Shown piece after piece: positions 1-11,831 of a DNA stretch of 64,000 nt. This stretch comes from Romanomermis culicivorax (Eukaryota > Nematoda > Enoplea > Mermithida > Mermithidae): contig CAWUHX010000043.1 of assembly GCA_963922205.1 (NCBI GenBank), forward strand, positions 930,001-994,000, read 5' to 3'. The notes under the pieces are model-generated. The model was not told the DNA's origin. It did no database searches and saw nothing but the letters and a program-made list of their open reading frames with translations. The position numbers and the translations under genes are program-made. The stretch's first letter is position 1. Each line of letters starts with the position of its first letter.

Positions 1-150
1 TTCGAGTCCAAGTCCGAGTCCGAGTCTGGCAAAAAAACTTATTCGAGTCCGAGTCCGAGTCCGAGTCTGGAAAAATTTTTTATTCGAGTCCAAGTCCGAG
101 TCTGGAAAAATATCAAGTAATACCAAGTCTCGAGTCCGAGTCCTCGTTGC
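1..150. repeat. GAGTCC hexamer minisatellite
   Basis: Imperfect tandem copies of GAGTCC/AAGTCC, broken by short A-rich spacers following GTCTGG. It runs off the left edge of the window. No coding potential is seen. Confidence 0.8.
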
Positions 151-429
151 ATCCCTAACACTAATGATTACAGAATCACAATGATTATCTTCTTTTAAAT
201 CAGAATAGTGACACCGAGCGTTCAAAATTTCCACTACCAAAGTGACTTTATCCAGTACCTTTGGCTGGCCATTGGGTAAACCTCCTCAGGATTTTCCAAT
301 CATGGCGAGCCATATGGTAGTCATAGGGACAGAGACTCTCGTATACTAGGTCGGAAAAATAATGAAAAATGTCAATTCTTGAACAAAAAATGGTCGAAAA
401 TGTCAATTTTATTTTTTAATTTTTCCTCT

Positions 430-600
430 GTTCATACAGCGGTATAATGAACTGAAATTCGTATCTTTTGTGTCTGATTCAAATAGAAAAATTGACCATT
501 TTTCACAGAATTTGTCGACCAAAAATTTACGCAACTTCGACTTAGTATATTCAGGACAAGGCACTTATAGACAACTTTGACATCGTTGTTAGAAATAAAA
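430..600. repeat. Dispersed repeat A, first copy
   Basis: This stretch (GATTCAAATAGAAAAATTGA, then AAAAATTTACGC) matches 2790-2990 at clearly less than full identity, including the following CGTTGTTAG block. It is the left edge of a degenerate repeat whose later part recurs at 2990-3200 and 4080-4290. No family is assigned. Confidence 0.5.
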
Positions 601-699
601 TGGTAGTCCAAAACTTAACACCCTCAAATTTATTGAATATTGAAATACATGTTTCTCGAAAAATTTTCAACGCTGCGGAGCCTTCGCTCACCCAGTTTG

Positions 700-1110
700 T
701 CCGAGGTATGAACCAATTGGACGAGGGTTGGGTTGGGGGACTCCTGCCCCCAACCATACTTGTAAGTCTGACTAGTTGGGAGGGAGGGAAAAAACCAAAA
801 TTTTGGGGTGGAGTCCCATCATACATGCACATAGGGGGAGGGTAGGGGGGTAAACCCCCATATCTGAGACCCTGGCCACCCCCCCCCGGCCAAAAAAAAT
901 CGGCAAAACACCCCACCCTAAACTTTTTTCATGATTTTTGTGCATATTTTGTATGAAAAACAGACTTGTAGAATTTTCTTTGTTTTTTTGCTCACCCACC
1001 CCCTACCCCCTGGGAAAAAAGTCCACGGACCCCCCCTACCCCCGCCTGGAAAATTCTTGCCGTGCATGTCTGGGTCCCATCATTTCCAAAATTTTGGGCC
1101 AAAAAAATTG
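700..1110. other. C- and G-tract low-complexity stretch
   Basis: Contains runs of C or G (for example 879-890) and CCCTACCCCC-type segments, similar to 3836-4020. The open frames here are proline/glycine/phenylalanine-rich on both strands, as expected of homopolymer DNA. I see no gene. Confidence 0.6.
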
Positions 1111-1194
1111 CGAGAATTTTCCCCAAAAAGGGCCACTTTTTTCCTAATTTTTTCCAATTTTTCCGAATTTGGAGGGGGTTGGCAGAGTTTTTTT

Positions 1195-2615
1195 CGGTTT
1201 TTTCTCGACAGGCCATTTGGCTCCTAAGGTCAAAATTTTACAGGCCAATAGGAATTTTAACGAGCCAAAATCAAAAAGTTTGTAAATAAATGTGGTAGTA
1301 AAATTTGTGAATTTTTTTGGGGTTTTTTCAACAAAATTTAGGCAGAAACACTCTTCAAAATCACAGAAGAGGCCCACATAACAGATCAATCATTTTGAAT
1401 ACATTCTTAATCACACAAAGAATAATAAGCCTCACAAATTAGGTCAGTCATTATTCAAATCAATCATCAGGGTTTTTTCGCACAAGCCAGGCTGATCTGT
1501 AACATGGGGAAAAATTTGGTTGCACATATATATTTTGAGTTGCTCAATCTAAAACTGATAAATTCGCCAAACGATCAGAAAATGATTAGAAGTTACATCC
1601 CTTGTATTTCATTCTATTCATGTCAGTTTCAGACTTTTAAAACTGAATTTCCAGAGCTTTGGAGAAAAAATCAAAAGGCTGACTAGAGTAACTTGTTCGG
1701 AACTTTTGTGATTTCGAGGCTTCTAAAATGTCAGAAAATTCATTTTTTCAGCACATTCTTCTGAATTTACCGATGATCGATCATGATTTTTTCACCATTG
1801 GGTTGGCAAAAGAGGTAAAACATTTTTACTTCATTTTCAATCTGATATATCTGGAGCCAGTACCAATCATGATTATTTATCAAATAGTTTTCAAATGATT
1901 TGAAGCTTAAAAAGCGCGATAGGTATTTTACTTCGACATGAATATTGATAATTATTTCCGGCTCCTAGCACCCGAAAAAAATTTTACGTTTGGATATTCT
2001 ATAGCGTCGGAAAATGAGTATTTTAAACATTTTTTCCCTGCATGAAATGTGTCCAATTTTTCAGTGAATCCAATGTGCTTTCAGTCTGGCAAACTAAAAT
2101 TAAAAAATTAGGCAAGCAACAAAGAATCTGGATGGCTTCTTCAGATAGCAAGAACTTCTGCCATTTTCCCATGAAAATGATGTTTCAATCATTTTTCAAA
2201 TGCAAAAACTTATGTTCATGATAGCCGAAAATTCTAAAGCACTGCAAAACGATTTTGTAAAAACAATCTAGAAAAACCTTGATTTTTGTCAAATACGCGA
2301 AAAAACAATACAAGGTCAAACATTCCCCATAATTATGCTGATTTTTAAAAGCTATAAGCATAAACTAGGCTGACATTTTCTAACCGCACAACAGAATGAT
2401 ACCACGAATCATAAATGATTTGAAATCCGAAATTTTTGGTATTTTCCACTTCAAAATCCATAAAAATCATCTCCGCACAGGAAGCTACTAATCAAAAGGG
2501 TCATTAGGCTATAATTTTTACAAGCTAATTTGGCTTGTGCCGCTAAATTTTAGGGAGCCAATCGGAATTTTTAGGAGCCATGGCTCCTAATTGGCCTAAA
2601 AAACCCTGGGGGTTG
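1195..2615. mobile_element. GGCTCC-ended dispersed element, copy 1
   Basis: The left end carries GGCCATTTGGCTCCTAAGG at about 1210 and the right end carries the inverted form, GGAGCCATGGCTCCTAATTGG then CCTAAAAAACCCTGGG, at 2560-2612. The same pair of ends bounds 28424-29441. The interior of about 1.3 kb has no credible ORF, so this looks like a non-autonomous element with degenerate inverted ends. The target duplication was not resolved and the limits are approximate. Confidence 0.45.
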
Positions 2616-2779
2616 GGTGTAGGGTTGATCAAGTTGGGGTGGAGGTGCCGACATTTGGGTATAGGCAAGCCTGTAGCCAGAAATTTTTTTCCGGGGGACC
2701 ACACATTTTTTTCACACAATTTACCATAAAATTGGCATTACTGACTTGCCTTTCTTTTTTCTGATTTGACTCGAAAATG

Positions 2780-3205
2780 ATTGGCGAGTGAATAGAAATT
2801 GTTAACTTCTCCTTTTCATTCAGTGGAATTTCGGAACCGAAATTTATAACCTTGGTGTTTGATTCGAACAGAAAAATGACATTGTTGGCATAATTTTTCA
2901 ACTAAAAATTTACGCGACGCGACTTACATATACATCCTCAATTTAATCATTATACCGTTGTTAGGAAGAAATTCGTGGCGGAAAATTGAAGAAAAATATG
3001 ACATTCCTGACTAATTCTATATAAATATCTGAATTCTCGCAGCATTTGATTTCATGCCGAATCATTAAACCGTTTTTTTTATTAGTTCTTCTTATCTCAC
3101 TGACGTGGTTAGATAAAATAGAAGAGTAGGCACGATTTTCATGCAAATTAGAGCGGTGAAAGTATCTTGAGTTATGTTTTTATCTAACTTTTGGCATAGA
3201 AATTT
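2780..3205. repeat. Dispersed repeat A, second copy
   Basis: Positions 2790-2990 match 430-600, and 2990-3200 match 4080-4290; both of the latter share GAATTCTCGCAGCATTT and GACGTGGTTAGATAAAA. The three copies show that 0.4-4.3 kb was built from repeated insertion or duplication of one unit. Confidence 0.5.
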
Positions 3206-3706
3206 TCAGGGTCGAATTTTATAAGTCGGTTCCCGGCCTTCAGCCTAATTATTCTATATACGAGTTGTTTGCTAATTTTGAGCATGTATTTCTGTGACTA
3301 GTGAGTAGACATTTATTTTTCCTTTAAAATTTTCCTTAGACTTAGGCTTAGGGTGCAGCGCTGTTGAGGCTCTTCCAAATGAAATTGTTAGTTAAAATAG
3401 TATCAAGGGTCTTGAAAGAATATAATGTTTATACTTTCTAGTGAAATTGTGCAGTGATAAACGCATCAAATCCGCAGGCTGGTGGACCAGGTTCGATTCT
3501 TGAAGTAGGTAGGATTTTTCTGTAGTGACACTGACAAGGAGTATGTGACATGTGTGCAGATTTTATGCGAATGAGTTCCTGAATGCCATGAGCCCTGGAT
3601 TTCCGAACTGATCTGGATAGCTGGCATCTTTAGGAGTCCGAAAATGCCAGTTTGAACCACAATTGGGAAGGGAACCGACTTGTAAAAAAATTCCGTTTTT
3701 AGTATG
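3205..3706. repeat. Dispersed repeat B, copy split by a SINE-like insert
   Basis: The flanks 3205-3365 and 3646-3706 match 22040-22275. Shared blocks are TTTTATAAGTCGGTT, GTGACTAGTGAGTAGACAT, CTTAGGCTTAGGGT and GAAGGGAACCGACTTG. In the second copy the two flanks are almost adjacent, so about 280 bp was inserted here. Confidence 0.6.
3440..3645 (+). mobile_element. tRNA-derived SINE-like insert
   Basis: A Pol III B-box-like GGTTCGATTC lies at 3491-3500, with an A-box-like GCAGTGATAAACGC about 35 bp upstream. That spacing fits a tRNA promoter, but no full cloverleaf folds. It sits inside the insert interrupting repeat B, which favours a SINE over a tRNA gene. Exact ends and tail are not resolved. 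Confidence 0.4.
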
Positions 3707-3835
3707 TTGTTGTTGTTAGGATTAAAAATATTTTTTGTGCCATTCGCACAAATTTTTTCGGTCCTTCGTGCCAATTGGCACAAATGTCCGTGCACAAAAA
3801 AACGCTGGTTTAACCCCCTTCAACCATACCTGTAC

Positions 3836-4020
3836 TTGGGGGGACCCCCCCCCCCCCATCCCCAACTTGGCCAACCCAACCCAGTACTCAAAATCATTTA
3901 CCCCCCCCCCCCTCAACCCCCGCCCCAGTTGGGAAAAAATTAAAAAAATTTGCCAAAAAGTGTATGTTTTTTGGCCTTTTTTGGGAAAAATTTCGACTTT
4001 TTCCTACCCCCCCCCCCCAA
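3836..4020. other. Poly-C tract cluster
   Basis: Three C runs of 10 or more bases (about 3847, 3900 and 4008) are separated by A-rich segments. This is low complexity, related in composition to 700-1110. Overlapping proline-rich frames are not genes. Confidence 0.7.
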
Positions 4021-4074
4021 CTGGTCGGAGGTCTTACAGGTATGCCTTCAACTGGTCGGACCTCTTACAGATAT

Positions 4075-4330
4075 GAGTCGAATATAAACTTCCTGATCAA
4101 TTCTATAGAAATATTTGAATTCTCGCAGCATTTCATTTCGTTTTGAATCGTAACGCGCTTTTTCGATCAGTTATTCATATCACACCGACGTGGTTAGATA
4201 AAAAATAGGATAGGCACGACGACTTTTATGTAAATTAGTTCGGTAAATATAGCTTTACTTATGTTTCTATGGCATAAAACTTTTTTGAAGCTTTGACTAT
4301 GTTTCTAGGGAGAAAATATTTTTTTGTGCT
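4075..4330. repeat. Dispersed repeat A, third copy
   Basis: Shares GAATTCTCGCAGCATTTC and GACGTGGTTAGATAAAA with 3025-3120 and ends just upstream of the hAT insertion. Confidence 0.5.
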
Positions 4331-4387
4331 ATAGGTATTCGGTATAAATTTTTGACGGCTGACGTTGTTCTCGAATACGTTTGTTAA

Positions 4388-5449
4388 CAGGGTTGGCAAA
4401 AACCCAGTTTTTGAAATCTTCATTTTTGGGTTTTTGGGTGGGTTTTTCTGGGTTTTTGGTGGGTTTTTCTGGGTTTTTGGTGGGTTTTTCTAGGGTTTTT
4501 GTTCCAGTTTTGTACTAATGAATGATCATTTTACTTAAAATATATATGAGAATGTTATTTTTAACGTATAAAGTGTATTAAATTGCTGAACAGTGTTCAA
4601 GACTGACTATACATTTGGTTGTAACATATTTACACGAGTCACGCGACTGCACATTGCACAACGATTTTATCGATTTGGCTCATTAAAACGATTGGCTGTT
4701 TATTGAATTTTTTATTGCATGATCTAAACACTAAAAATTGAAATGTCATTTTAAAAAATTGAAAATTACGGAAATCAAATTTCACGCTTCGGCTTCGCTC
4801 ACTTCATCAGATTCACAGTCACGGGAACTTTCTAGCAGCCCAAAGTTTGTCTTAACGAATACCAGTTTGCGCACTGTTTCCGTCAACATTTGATTTCGCA
4901 GCTTGGAATGTATGAAGCCAAAGGTAGAGAAGTTTCTTTCCGAAGATGTGGTAGAGACAACGAGCGAAAAAACCTCAATTAACTTTTTATACATGTAATA
5001 CATTGAAACAAATAACATGTTATCTATGTGTACCTTCAGAGCGATTCGTTGCACCAGCGGCCAGTCAGCTCCATCTGTGAGCCAATACTCAAGGACAGAC
5101 TTTTTCTTTTTGACGAGCATCTGGTCTGGTAGCGAAATGAGTTATTTTGTTTTTGTAATTTTGCCTCAATCATGTATTGCGTCAATTCTTGATACACAGC
5201 ACTTTTTTGGTCAGCTAGTTCTGGATTTGCCACAGGGAAATCAACGATGAAATCCTCAATCTCGTTCTGGATTTGCCACAGGGAAATTAACGATGAAATC
5301 CTCAAATTAACGATGAAATCCTCATTCTAAAAGAATTAAGAAAAACCCAAAAACCCAAAAACCCAAATTTTGTCAAAAAAATGCACCCAGAAAAACCCAG
5401 AAAAACCCTAAAACCCAAAAACCCAAAAACCCAGGTCTTGCCAACCCTG
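4388..5449 (-). mobile_element. hAT transposon, internally deleted, with perfect 8-bp duplication
   Basis: The ends are inverted (CAGGGTTGGCAA at 4388; TTGCCAACCCTG ending 5449). The flanks are identical 8-mers, TTTGTTAA at 4380-4387 and 5450-5457, the hallmark of hAT integration. Both subterminal zones are arrays of GGGTTTTT (left) or AAAAACCC (right). The interior holds a broken 3' part of a hAT transposase on the minus strand and a tandem repeat of about 50 bp near 5221-5325. At 1062 bp it is far shorter than an autonomous hAT. Confidence 0.93.
4782..5305 (-). pseudogene. hAT transposase C-terminal (dimerisation) fragment
   Basis: Two overlapping minus-strand frames (5305-5036 and 5120-4782) together give the C-terminal end of a hAT transposase, separated by a frameshift near 5100. 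The second frame contains TTSSERNFS followed by IHSKLRN, the conserved dimerisation signature of the family. The N-terminal zinc finger and the DDE catalytic region are absent, so the fragment cannot transpose itself. It lies inside the element bounded by the 8-bp duplication. A duplicated segment at 5221-5325 repeats a few codons at its N-terminal side. Confidence 0.85.
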
Positions 5450-5457
5450 TTTGTTAA

Positions 5458-7856
5458 GTTAACGAGTAGGACTGTAGGAGTAGCTTATGTTACTAGACCA
5501 TATACTGTAATTATTCGCGCAGAAGTACCTGAAGTGCGTCCGCCGACATCAGCGAGAACTAATTCGTAACGGCGAGGAGTATCAATATTTCTGGACTATT
5601 CGATTCGACGGCGCCGCCGCATTCAATTCCAACTCCATGTGCGTCATTTTTTATACAGTAAATTAATCATATTTATCTCATTATGAACAAACGCTAACAC
5701 TTAATGAACAAACTTCTTGGCAGTGTAGACTATTGAGTGTAATAATCTGAAAATTAAGAACACTGCAAGAGTTTTCATTTCATGTAATTTTATTGCTAAC
5801 ACAGGATGATCTGAAAATTCTGAAAATTGAACCGTCTGAAAATTAAAATGTGAAGGCACAAGGGTGCCTAAACTCTGATGATATCCATTAAAAAATTGTT
5901 TGCTCGAAAGAAATTACTCTTGAACAAAAATAAAAGCAAATTTGATCAAATTTTGCTGCTGACTTTAATAATTTTGTTTTTTCCATTACATAATCTTGCC
6001 GTTTCATGGTATTTTGTTATGGATAGTTATGAGATTGATGGTCGACAATTGATTTCTTCTGTATTTATAATCCGTTCTTAGATAAGACAAATTATGTAAA
6101 TAATACTAATTATTACTGCTATCAGAAACGTCCACAAAATGCTTTCACTGTACACGTTTGTAAAGTTTTCGAACACAATAGCCTGTCACCAGTTGCCACT
6201 TCAGTTGAGTCATCCATGAAAATGCAGATGTGGGCGAATGACTTGGATATGCAACATCAAGTCTACCGGGTTAGAGAGAACAATCAGCGGACTTCAATCA
6301 TGTAAAATGAAAAACAACAAGTCTATGTGCCTCGTCCAAAATATGATGGAATACGGTAAAATATTCGACATGACATAACGAAAGTCAGAAATGCAGTCAG
6401 AAGTCATTCTGCAAAAAATTATAGAGCGTTACACCGCCGTACTTGAGCGAAAAATTAGTTTCATAAAAATAATAAATCACTGCGATGTTCCAAGTGAAAA
6501 AAACTGGAACTAAAAAATATGTGATCTTCGTGGTGCCATGTTGTGATTTAGTTAGACCTGCTCCCTCCACTGCAATTTCGCTAGCTCTAACTTAGAAACA
6601 CCTTGTTGTGGAACAGTAGTTCATTCGGTGCGTCAGTGCTTTTTGTAATCATCGTTTTAGCGTAGCCGTTTCTGACTGTACAAGTATGAATCGAAATGAC
6701 AAAAAACAACACAGTTTTATCTTAAAAACCCTGTAATAGCTACAGTTTTCTTTATTTTTGAATACCATATGTATCTATTTTTTCGGGATATTTGACGTAG
6801 TGTGCCACCTTGATCTTGGAGTAACTGCTACAGAAATCATTCGAGTTCGCTCCGTAAGAATAATTTTTTGGCATACTTTTTTTCAAGAGAATTGTTTTAT
6901 CTCATGACAAGTAAACTGAAGTGATCATCTGAGCAGTGAGCTCGAGCTCGGTACACGCTATAACATAGGCCCATGCTATTACATATCGGAAACGTTGAGC
7001 GTGTTTGGACACGTCCGGTCATAGCATGTAGGAGTACAAAGTTGTCGTCAACTAGGTGGTCGTTGGGGGAGTTGGAAGTCTAGCTGGATAGGATAGGACA
7101 AGGGTTCTCCTCAGTCAAGGATAGGACAAGAGTTCTGCTCAGCTATAAGTTCTGGCGTCAGCAAGATGTAATATTCATCTTCAGCTATGGTTTATGAGAC
7201 CCGAAAAAGGACTCTAAGTCTGTCCCGCAATGGTCAGGGATATTGAGCATATGGCTAGAACCGTAATAAGTTGATTCTCAGAAAAGGGTGAGGGCCTATC
7301 TATACTTTTTTCGCTAAAAAACATACGCAAGCGATTTGCTCTCCTAGTATTGGAGCAATTTCAGTGTATAATACATCGCAAGGTAGATGTTGAAATTTCC
7401 GATTGAACGATAACCAACACGTTCAACAAGTATCTGATGTGCGCTTTAAATCCAGCTTTGACGCAAGAAACGTAAGAAACGCAAGATGCTTACAAAATAA
7501 GTGATTTCTGCAACACCATGCAAATTTTTTTTGCAAAATATACTTCACTGGATACAACTCATCAAGATCTTTCTTGCGCACAGAGAAAATGAGGGATTCG
7601 TTCGATTTTCATCGCTGCAATCACTTGCGACAGATTTTCGAGAAACAAGTATAGATGGGCCTTGAGAGTCTGCCTTACACTTGTGAAGCAATACTATATA
7701 AAATATCCTGTGATTCAAAGCTCATGTGATTATAAACACGTGTGTTCTTGGTGACAGTGGACTATATAGACAGTCGTAGAAGTGATCGGGAGATCAAAAC
7801 CAATAAACAGTTTCGACGGCGCCATCAATATGAAACATTATCTGTACTATCATATC
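5458..7856. other. Intergenic stretch without a recognised gene
   Basis: I find no supported gene. An open stretch of about 60 codons (6124-6303, +) follows an acceptor-like ATTACTGCTATCAG but matches nothing I know. Short direct repeats of GGATAGGACAAG occur at about 7087-7130. The rest is AT-rich unique-looking sequence. Confidence 0.5.
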
Positions 7857-8105
7857 TATAGTCTGTTTTTTATAAAATGCTTCCAAATAGATAAGTGACA
7901 CAAATCAGCACTGTCGTCAACATCGTTTACATAGAGCTTTTACCGTAAAATTTTTCACTCGAAAAATTGTTAAAGGTGAGCTCAATATGCTCAGAAATTT
8001 GCAGACCTATATGATACATTGTTCATTAGAAAATCGTGAAAATCTGCGATACTACTTGCTTTCCACTTTTATTATTTAGAAGCACTTCAAGAAAGACAGA
8101 CTATA
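7857..8105 (+). mobile_element. TA-type MITE (TAGTCTG family), copy 1
   Basis: 249 bp bounded by TATAGTCTG and CAGACTATA. Subterminal inverted repeats (AAATGCTTCCAAATA against TTATTTAGAAGCACTT) and TA at both edges suggest a Tc1/mariner-type target. Near-full-length copies lie at 15396, 43076 and 58711, with fragments at 32830 and 58253. It has no coding capacity. Confidence 0.85.
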
Positions 8106-8524
8106 GTCTTCTTGTGTGCAGTATTATGCTGATTTTATATTTCCCACCCAAAAAAACGTGTATTTTAAAAACATACTTCTTATCCCTCTGAGTCATCTAT
8201 GATTTTTTGATTATGCATTTTTTCTCTGATACCACTTAGGCCAACTTTATGCGTAAACATTCGGTACACAATTTTTAATTACTTTTGCAAGTTTTACGTC
8301 AAAAGTTGATGGTTTTATTACAATTTCTTCCTTTTTCGTATGATTCTCTATGTACCTGTGTTGGCTATATTCTTGCCTACTTTGGCCTATTTTTAGCCTA
8401 CAACCTCCACTTTTTGTACTCAATTCTGCCCATTTTTCGTACACTTTCCCTCTGCATCGCCTCAAGCTTTCCCTATTATTCAAATATTTTTTCTATGCTA
8501 CCACATGTGAAACCATATTTTTGC

Positions 8525-9622
8525 CACCGATTCGTATGTAGTTGGAATTCCAAGTTCCAAGTCGCAAGCCTTGGAAAATCATCGATTTTTCCAAATTTAG
8601 GTTCATATGGTTTTTTACTTTCCAAGTCTTCCAATGTCCAGGTTCCAAGTCCCAAGTCTTGGAAAATCGACAATTTTCCAAGTTTCAGTTCGTATGGTAC
8701 GCAGTAAAACTGCATATTTCCAAGAGTCGGTTTGTATGCTCTGACAATTTTTGACTGGGATTCCAAGACTTGGAAAATTTACTTGGAAAATATTGATATT
8801 TTCTCCCAGTCAAATTTCAGTTGGAAATTAGTTTTCAAGTGTTCCAGTTGCATCTTTGACTGTTCATGTCTTTGTTTTATTATCATGGATTGCACGTTTG
8901 ATGAAGAGCTTCAGCAACAAACAAGGCGATATTCATCTCGAATTAATTTTTACTTGGCCCCACGACCATTAAAAGAATGGTATCGATTAAGTCCTGTTCA
9001 CACTCGTTTACTGATTGATAGGATTTCACCTTATTTCGACCTATGTGGTAAACGAAATGTTGATTTGTCCATCGATCAAAGAATCTTGATTGAACTGCAA
9101 TGTTTGACATCGAGTTCGTTTTACTATGTCATTGGTGATGCTCATGGTAAACATTTAACATTGCTCGGAACTTCTTTACAAAATAGTTTCCCAGAAAAAT
9201 CTCCAAACATAACTTCTCTTTGTTCCTCCATCACTTTCAAAAACGCAATTTTTTGACAAGACATTTTGCCAAAAAACAAAGTCAATTGATTTTGATACAA
9301 TCAATAACAACGACTCATCCCAAGACCGAATAAACAGGAAATGAAATAACCTGTTACCTACACACGTTATAAATTTCAATTTTTGGTGCACTAAAAATAG
9401 CGTTTTGCAAAATTGAACTTGGAAATTCCAAGTCCTTGGAAAAAGCATACGAACCACGGATACTTGAAGACTTGGAAAATTTTTAGTCTTTTCCCTAGTC
9501 GGAAAAAAATGACTAGGTATTTTCAATCGAGCATACGAAGCGAACTTGAAGACTTGGAATTCCAAGTCCTTGGTAACCTGGAACTTGGAACTCGAAGTTC
9601 TAAGTACATACGAATCGGACGC
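8525..9622 (+). mobile_element. PIF/Harbinger-like element with CCAAG-repeat ends
   Basis: The ends are inverted: CCGATTCGTATGTA near 8527 and TACATACGAATCGG ending about 9618. Inside both ends lie irregular arrays of TTCCAAGTCTTGG-type motifs (8540-8830 and 9410-9610). Between them is a fragment resembling the N-terminal half of a Harbinger transposase. I could not identify a 3-bp duplication, so the outer limits are uncertain by a few bases. Confidence 0.6.
8885..9256 (+). pseudogene. Harbinger-type transposase fragment
   Basis: From ATG at 8885 the frame contains EWYRLSPVHTRLLIDRI and, about 45 residues on, ILIELQCLTSSSFYYVIGDA. Known PIF/Harbinger (HARBI1-like) nucleases have the same order: an FRMS..F..L.. 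helix, a basic segment, then a LLIALRFLATGS-like helix and GD.. just before the DDE core. The DDE core is not found; the frame closes at 9256. The assignment rests on motif order and on its position inside an element with inverted ends. Confidence 0.55.
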
Positions 9623-9744
9623 TGGAGTTATTTACGCCTCAAATTGTAAATTTTGCCCCTTTTTCAGATAAAATGATTTTATTGACGTTTGTGCTTATTT
9701 TAATAAATGTTCTATATATGAAACATATCACATACTTCTAGGAA

Positions 9745-9935
9745 TCGGCGACAGTCACCGATTGTAGCTGATTGTATGTTGGCGACAAAAATCCTATGAT
9801 TTTTTCACTTCTGAATTGGGCTTTTCTGAAAATTGCCTATTCATTCCTTAGAATCGCCAAATGTCGCGCGGATGTCGCTGACTGTTGCCAATTGTTGCCG
9901 ACTGTCACCGATTGTCAGCGACAAAAACTATAGGA
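9745..9935. repeat. Direct repeat with CGACTGTCACCGATTGT
   Basis: Two blocks, GCGACAGTCACCGATTGT near 9750 and CCGACTGTCACCGATTGT near 9898, are each followed by a GCGACAAAA..CTATAGGATT-like segment. It is a short local duplication, possibly the ends of a small element. No product. Confidence 0.4.
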
Positions 9936-10534
9936 TTGTTCATGCATTTTTCACTATTTTTTCCATTAAGTTCAATCAAGTGGTCTGTCGTCTTACAACA
10001 TATAATTTTATACTGAAATGAGCTGTTTTAGTCACAAGTTCACAAAAAATGACATATATTACAACAATTTGTGTCTAGTCTTAACATTTTTGCTCTATCC
10101 TCACACTCATGGCATGGAAAAGTCATGTAAATAAGAATTAATATTTTCATCATACTAAAAAATAATCACGTCGAATAACTCTGAACCATATTTGAAGCAC
10201 TTTTCATCAAATTGAAAAGACTAAAGTTCAGTTCTTCTTAGTCAGCCTTATAACATCTGGAACCCTATAGTTTTGTATTACACCTCCAAGTATGCAACTA
10301 CCGATTCACTTTCTGTAAACATCACCTTGAGGTAAAATAACAAAAAAGTTATCGTGCATTACGTTGTTCAGTTTTTGACGCTGATTATCATAGTAACAAT
10401 CATTTTGAACAAAATCCATTTTTTCAAGAAATTGTGGGCATGCAAATTTGCAAAAATTTGCATAAAACTGCAAAAATGGTTGATGTTGTATTTTCGTGCA
10501 TCATTTTGTTGGTCCGTATCATAAGTGGCGCAAT
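9936..10534. other. AT-rich intergenic stretch
   Basis: No gene, repeat family or recognisable regulatory site was identified here. Confidence 0.4.
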
Positions 10535-11660
10535 AGGTCTATTCCCATGTGAGCGAATTCCCAATTGAGCGATTCCCATGTGAGCTATTCCGGGCGAATT
10601 ACTAAATGAGTGAATTCAAAATTGGGCGATTCCAAACGAGCAATGGAGAATGCAATAACATTTTCTCCACATTTTCCTTCTTTACGTTATATTTTTTTGT
10701 ATATATTTCTTTTTTCTTTCGCTCTGCGTGTTGCTTATGTTTTCTATTATGTATGTTTTTGCATTTGTATCTTTTATCTCTGCTTTCTTTTTCTTTTTCT
10801 GTTTTCCTGTCATCTTATTTTTTCTTTTTTGCTCATGAAACAATGCCATTACAAATTGTCATTTTAATAAGCATTGTCTCCCATGCGATTGTTATACAAT
10901 TCGGCACGCTCTATTTCCTATTTGACTTACCCTTTGTGATTGTTTTCTTCATTCTTATCTACATTTCATCTTAGTTTTTTGCTTTTACTTCTTTTACTTT
11001 CTCTATTCTTCCTTTTTTGTTCTTTTCCACATTATTTTTTCTTTTATCCTTGCTGCTTTCTCTACCTTGCTTCTTCTTTCTTGTCACTTGCTTCGTGATT
11101 TTTTTCTTTTTCTAATGCTTTTCCACCTGTTTTCACTTATTGTTAATGTCACCATTTTTGTTGATGTTTCTTTTCTCTTGATCTTTTCTTTCTTCCAGCA
11201 TTCTTTTTTTTATATTTTTTATGAAGATTTTCACACTTACAAAGATGAAAGACTCAAGCATGCCGAACTGTACAACATTATACGGAAGACTACGGTTATT
11301 TAAAATGACAACTTGTAATGTACTGTATCATGAGCAAAAAAAGGAAAAAAATTGATGACAAGAAGGAATAAAATCAAAGAAAGCAAGACAAAAGATGAAA
11401 ACGTAAAAACATATATAAACGAAAACATGAGCAATACACACAGAAAACGAAAGAAAAAAGAAATAAATACAAAGAAAAATATAAGGTAAAGAAGGGAAAT
11501 ATGAAGAAAGTGGAATACATTCTCGATCCCTCGTTTGGAATCGCATTGAGAATTCGCCCATTTGGTAATTTTTTTCCACCATCTCTCCGCATCCACCGAT
11601 TAGACCACATCGGCCATCCGCATCCGCGTGTGGATTCCGCCAATTAGTCATACCCAATAA
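10535..11660. mobile_element. Foldback element, copy 1
   Basis: The arms are long inverted repeats: 10600-10870 (CGATTCCAAACGAG, then a pyrimidine-rich tract) against 11310-11566 (purine-rich tract, then CTCGTTTGGAATCG). The tips carry short repeated GAATTC..GAGCGATTCCCA motifs. A second copy at 17535-19705 is in the opposite internal orientation. The extreme strand bias of C/T against G/A creates artificial hydrophobic frames. Confidence 0.7.
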
Positions 11661-11689
11661 AAATACCCTGGCGATAAGGTTTAAGTTTT

Positions 11690-11831
11690 CATATTTTTAA
11701 AGTAAGCTTTTTCACTATACACTTGCCTACATTACAATCAGTAGTTCTCATGCCGAATTATCAGATTCCATGCTAATTGTATTGATCTAGTATTACTAAC
11801 TCAATTAGAATTTACCTTCTCATTGAAATAT
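11690..11831 (+). promoter_or_regulatory. Conserved 5' flank of gene 1
   Basis: About 140 bp upstream of the gene 1 start aligns with 38385-38520 upstream of gene 2. Shared blocks include ACACTTGCCTACATTACAATCAG (one difference per few bases) and TTATCAGATT. No clear TATA box is seen. The conservation implies promoter/5' UTR sequence carried along in the duplication. Confidence 0.6.

Noticed and set aside
551-1289. Overlapping frames on both strands of the C/G-tract region
   Set aside because: Proline/glycine/phenylalanine-rich shadows of homopolymer DNA; no start or domain support.
5878-6081. 67-codon frame with a hydrophobic stretch
   Set aside because: AT-rich, with no paralogue, splice support or recognised motif.
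10606-11657. Several hydrophobic frames resembling membrane proteins
   Set aside because: They arise from long pyrimidine (or purine) tracts in the foldback arms and occur at matching places in the second copy on the opposite strand.
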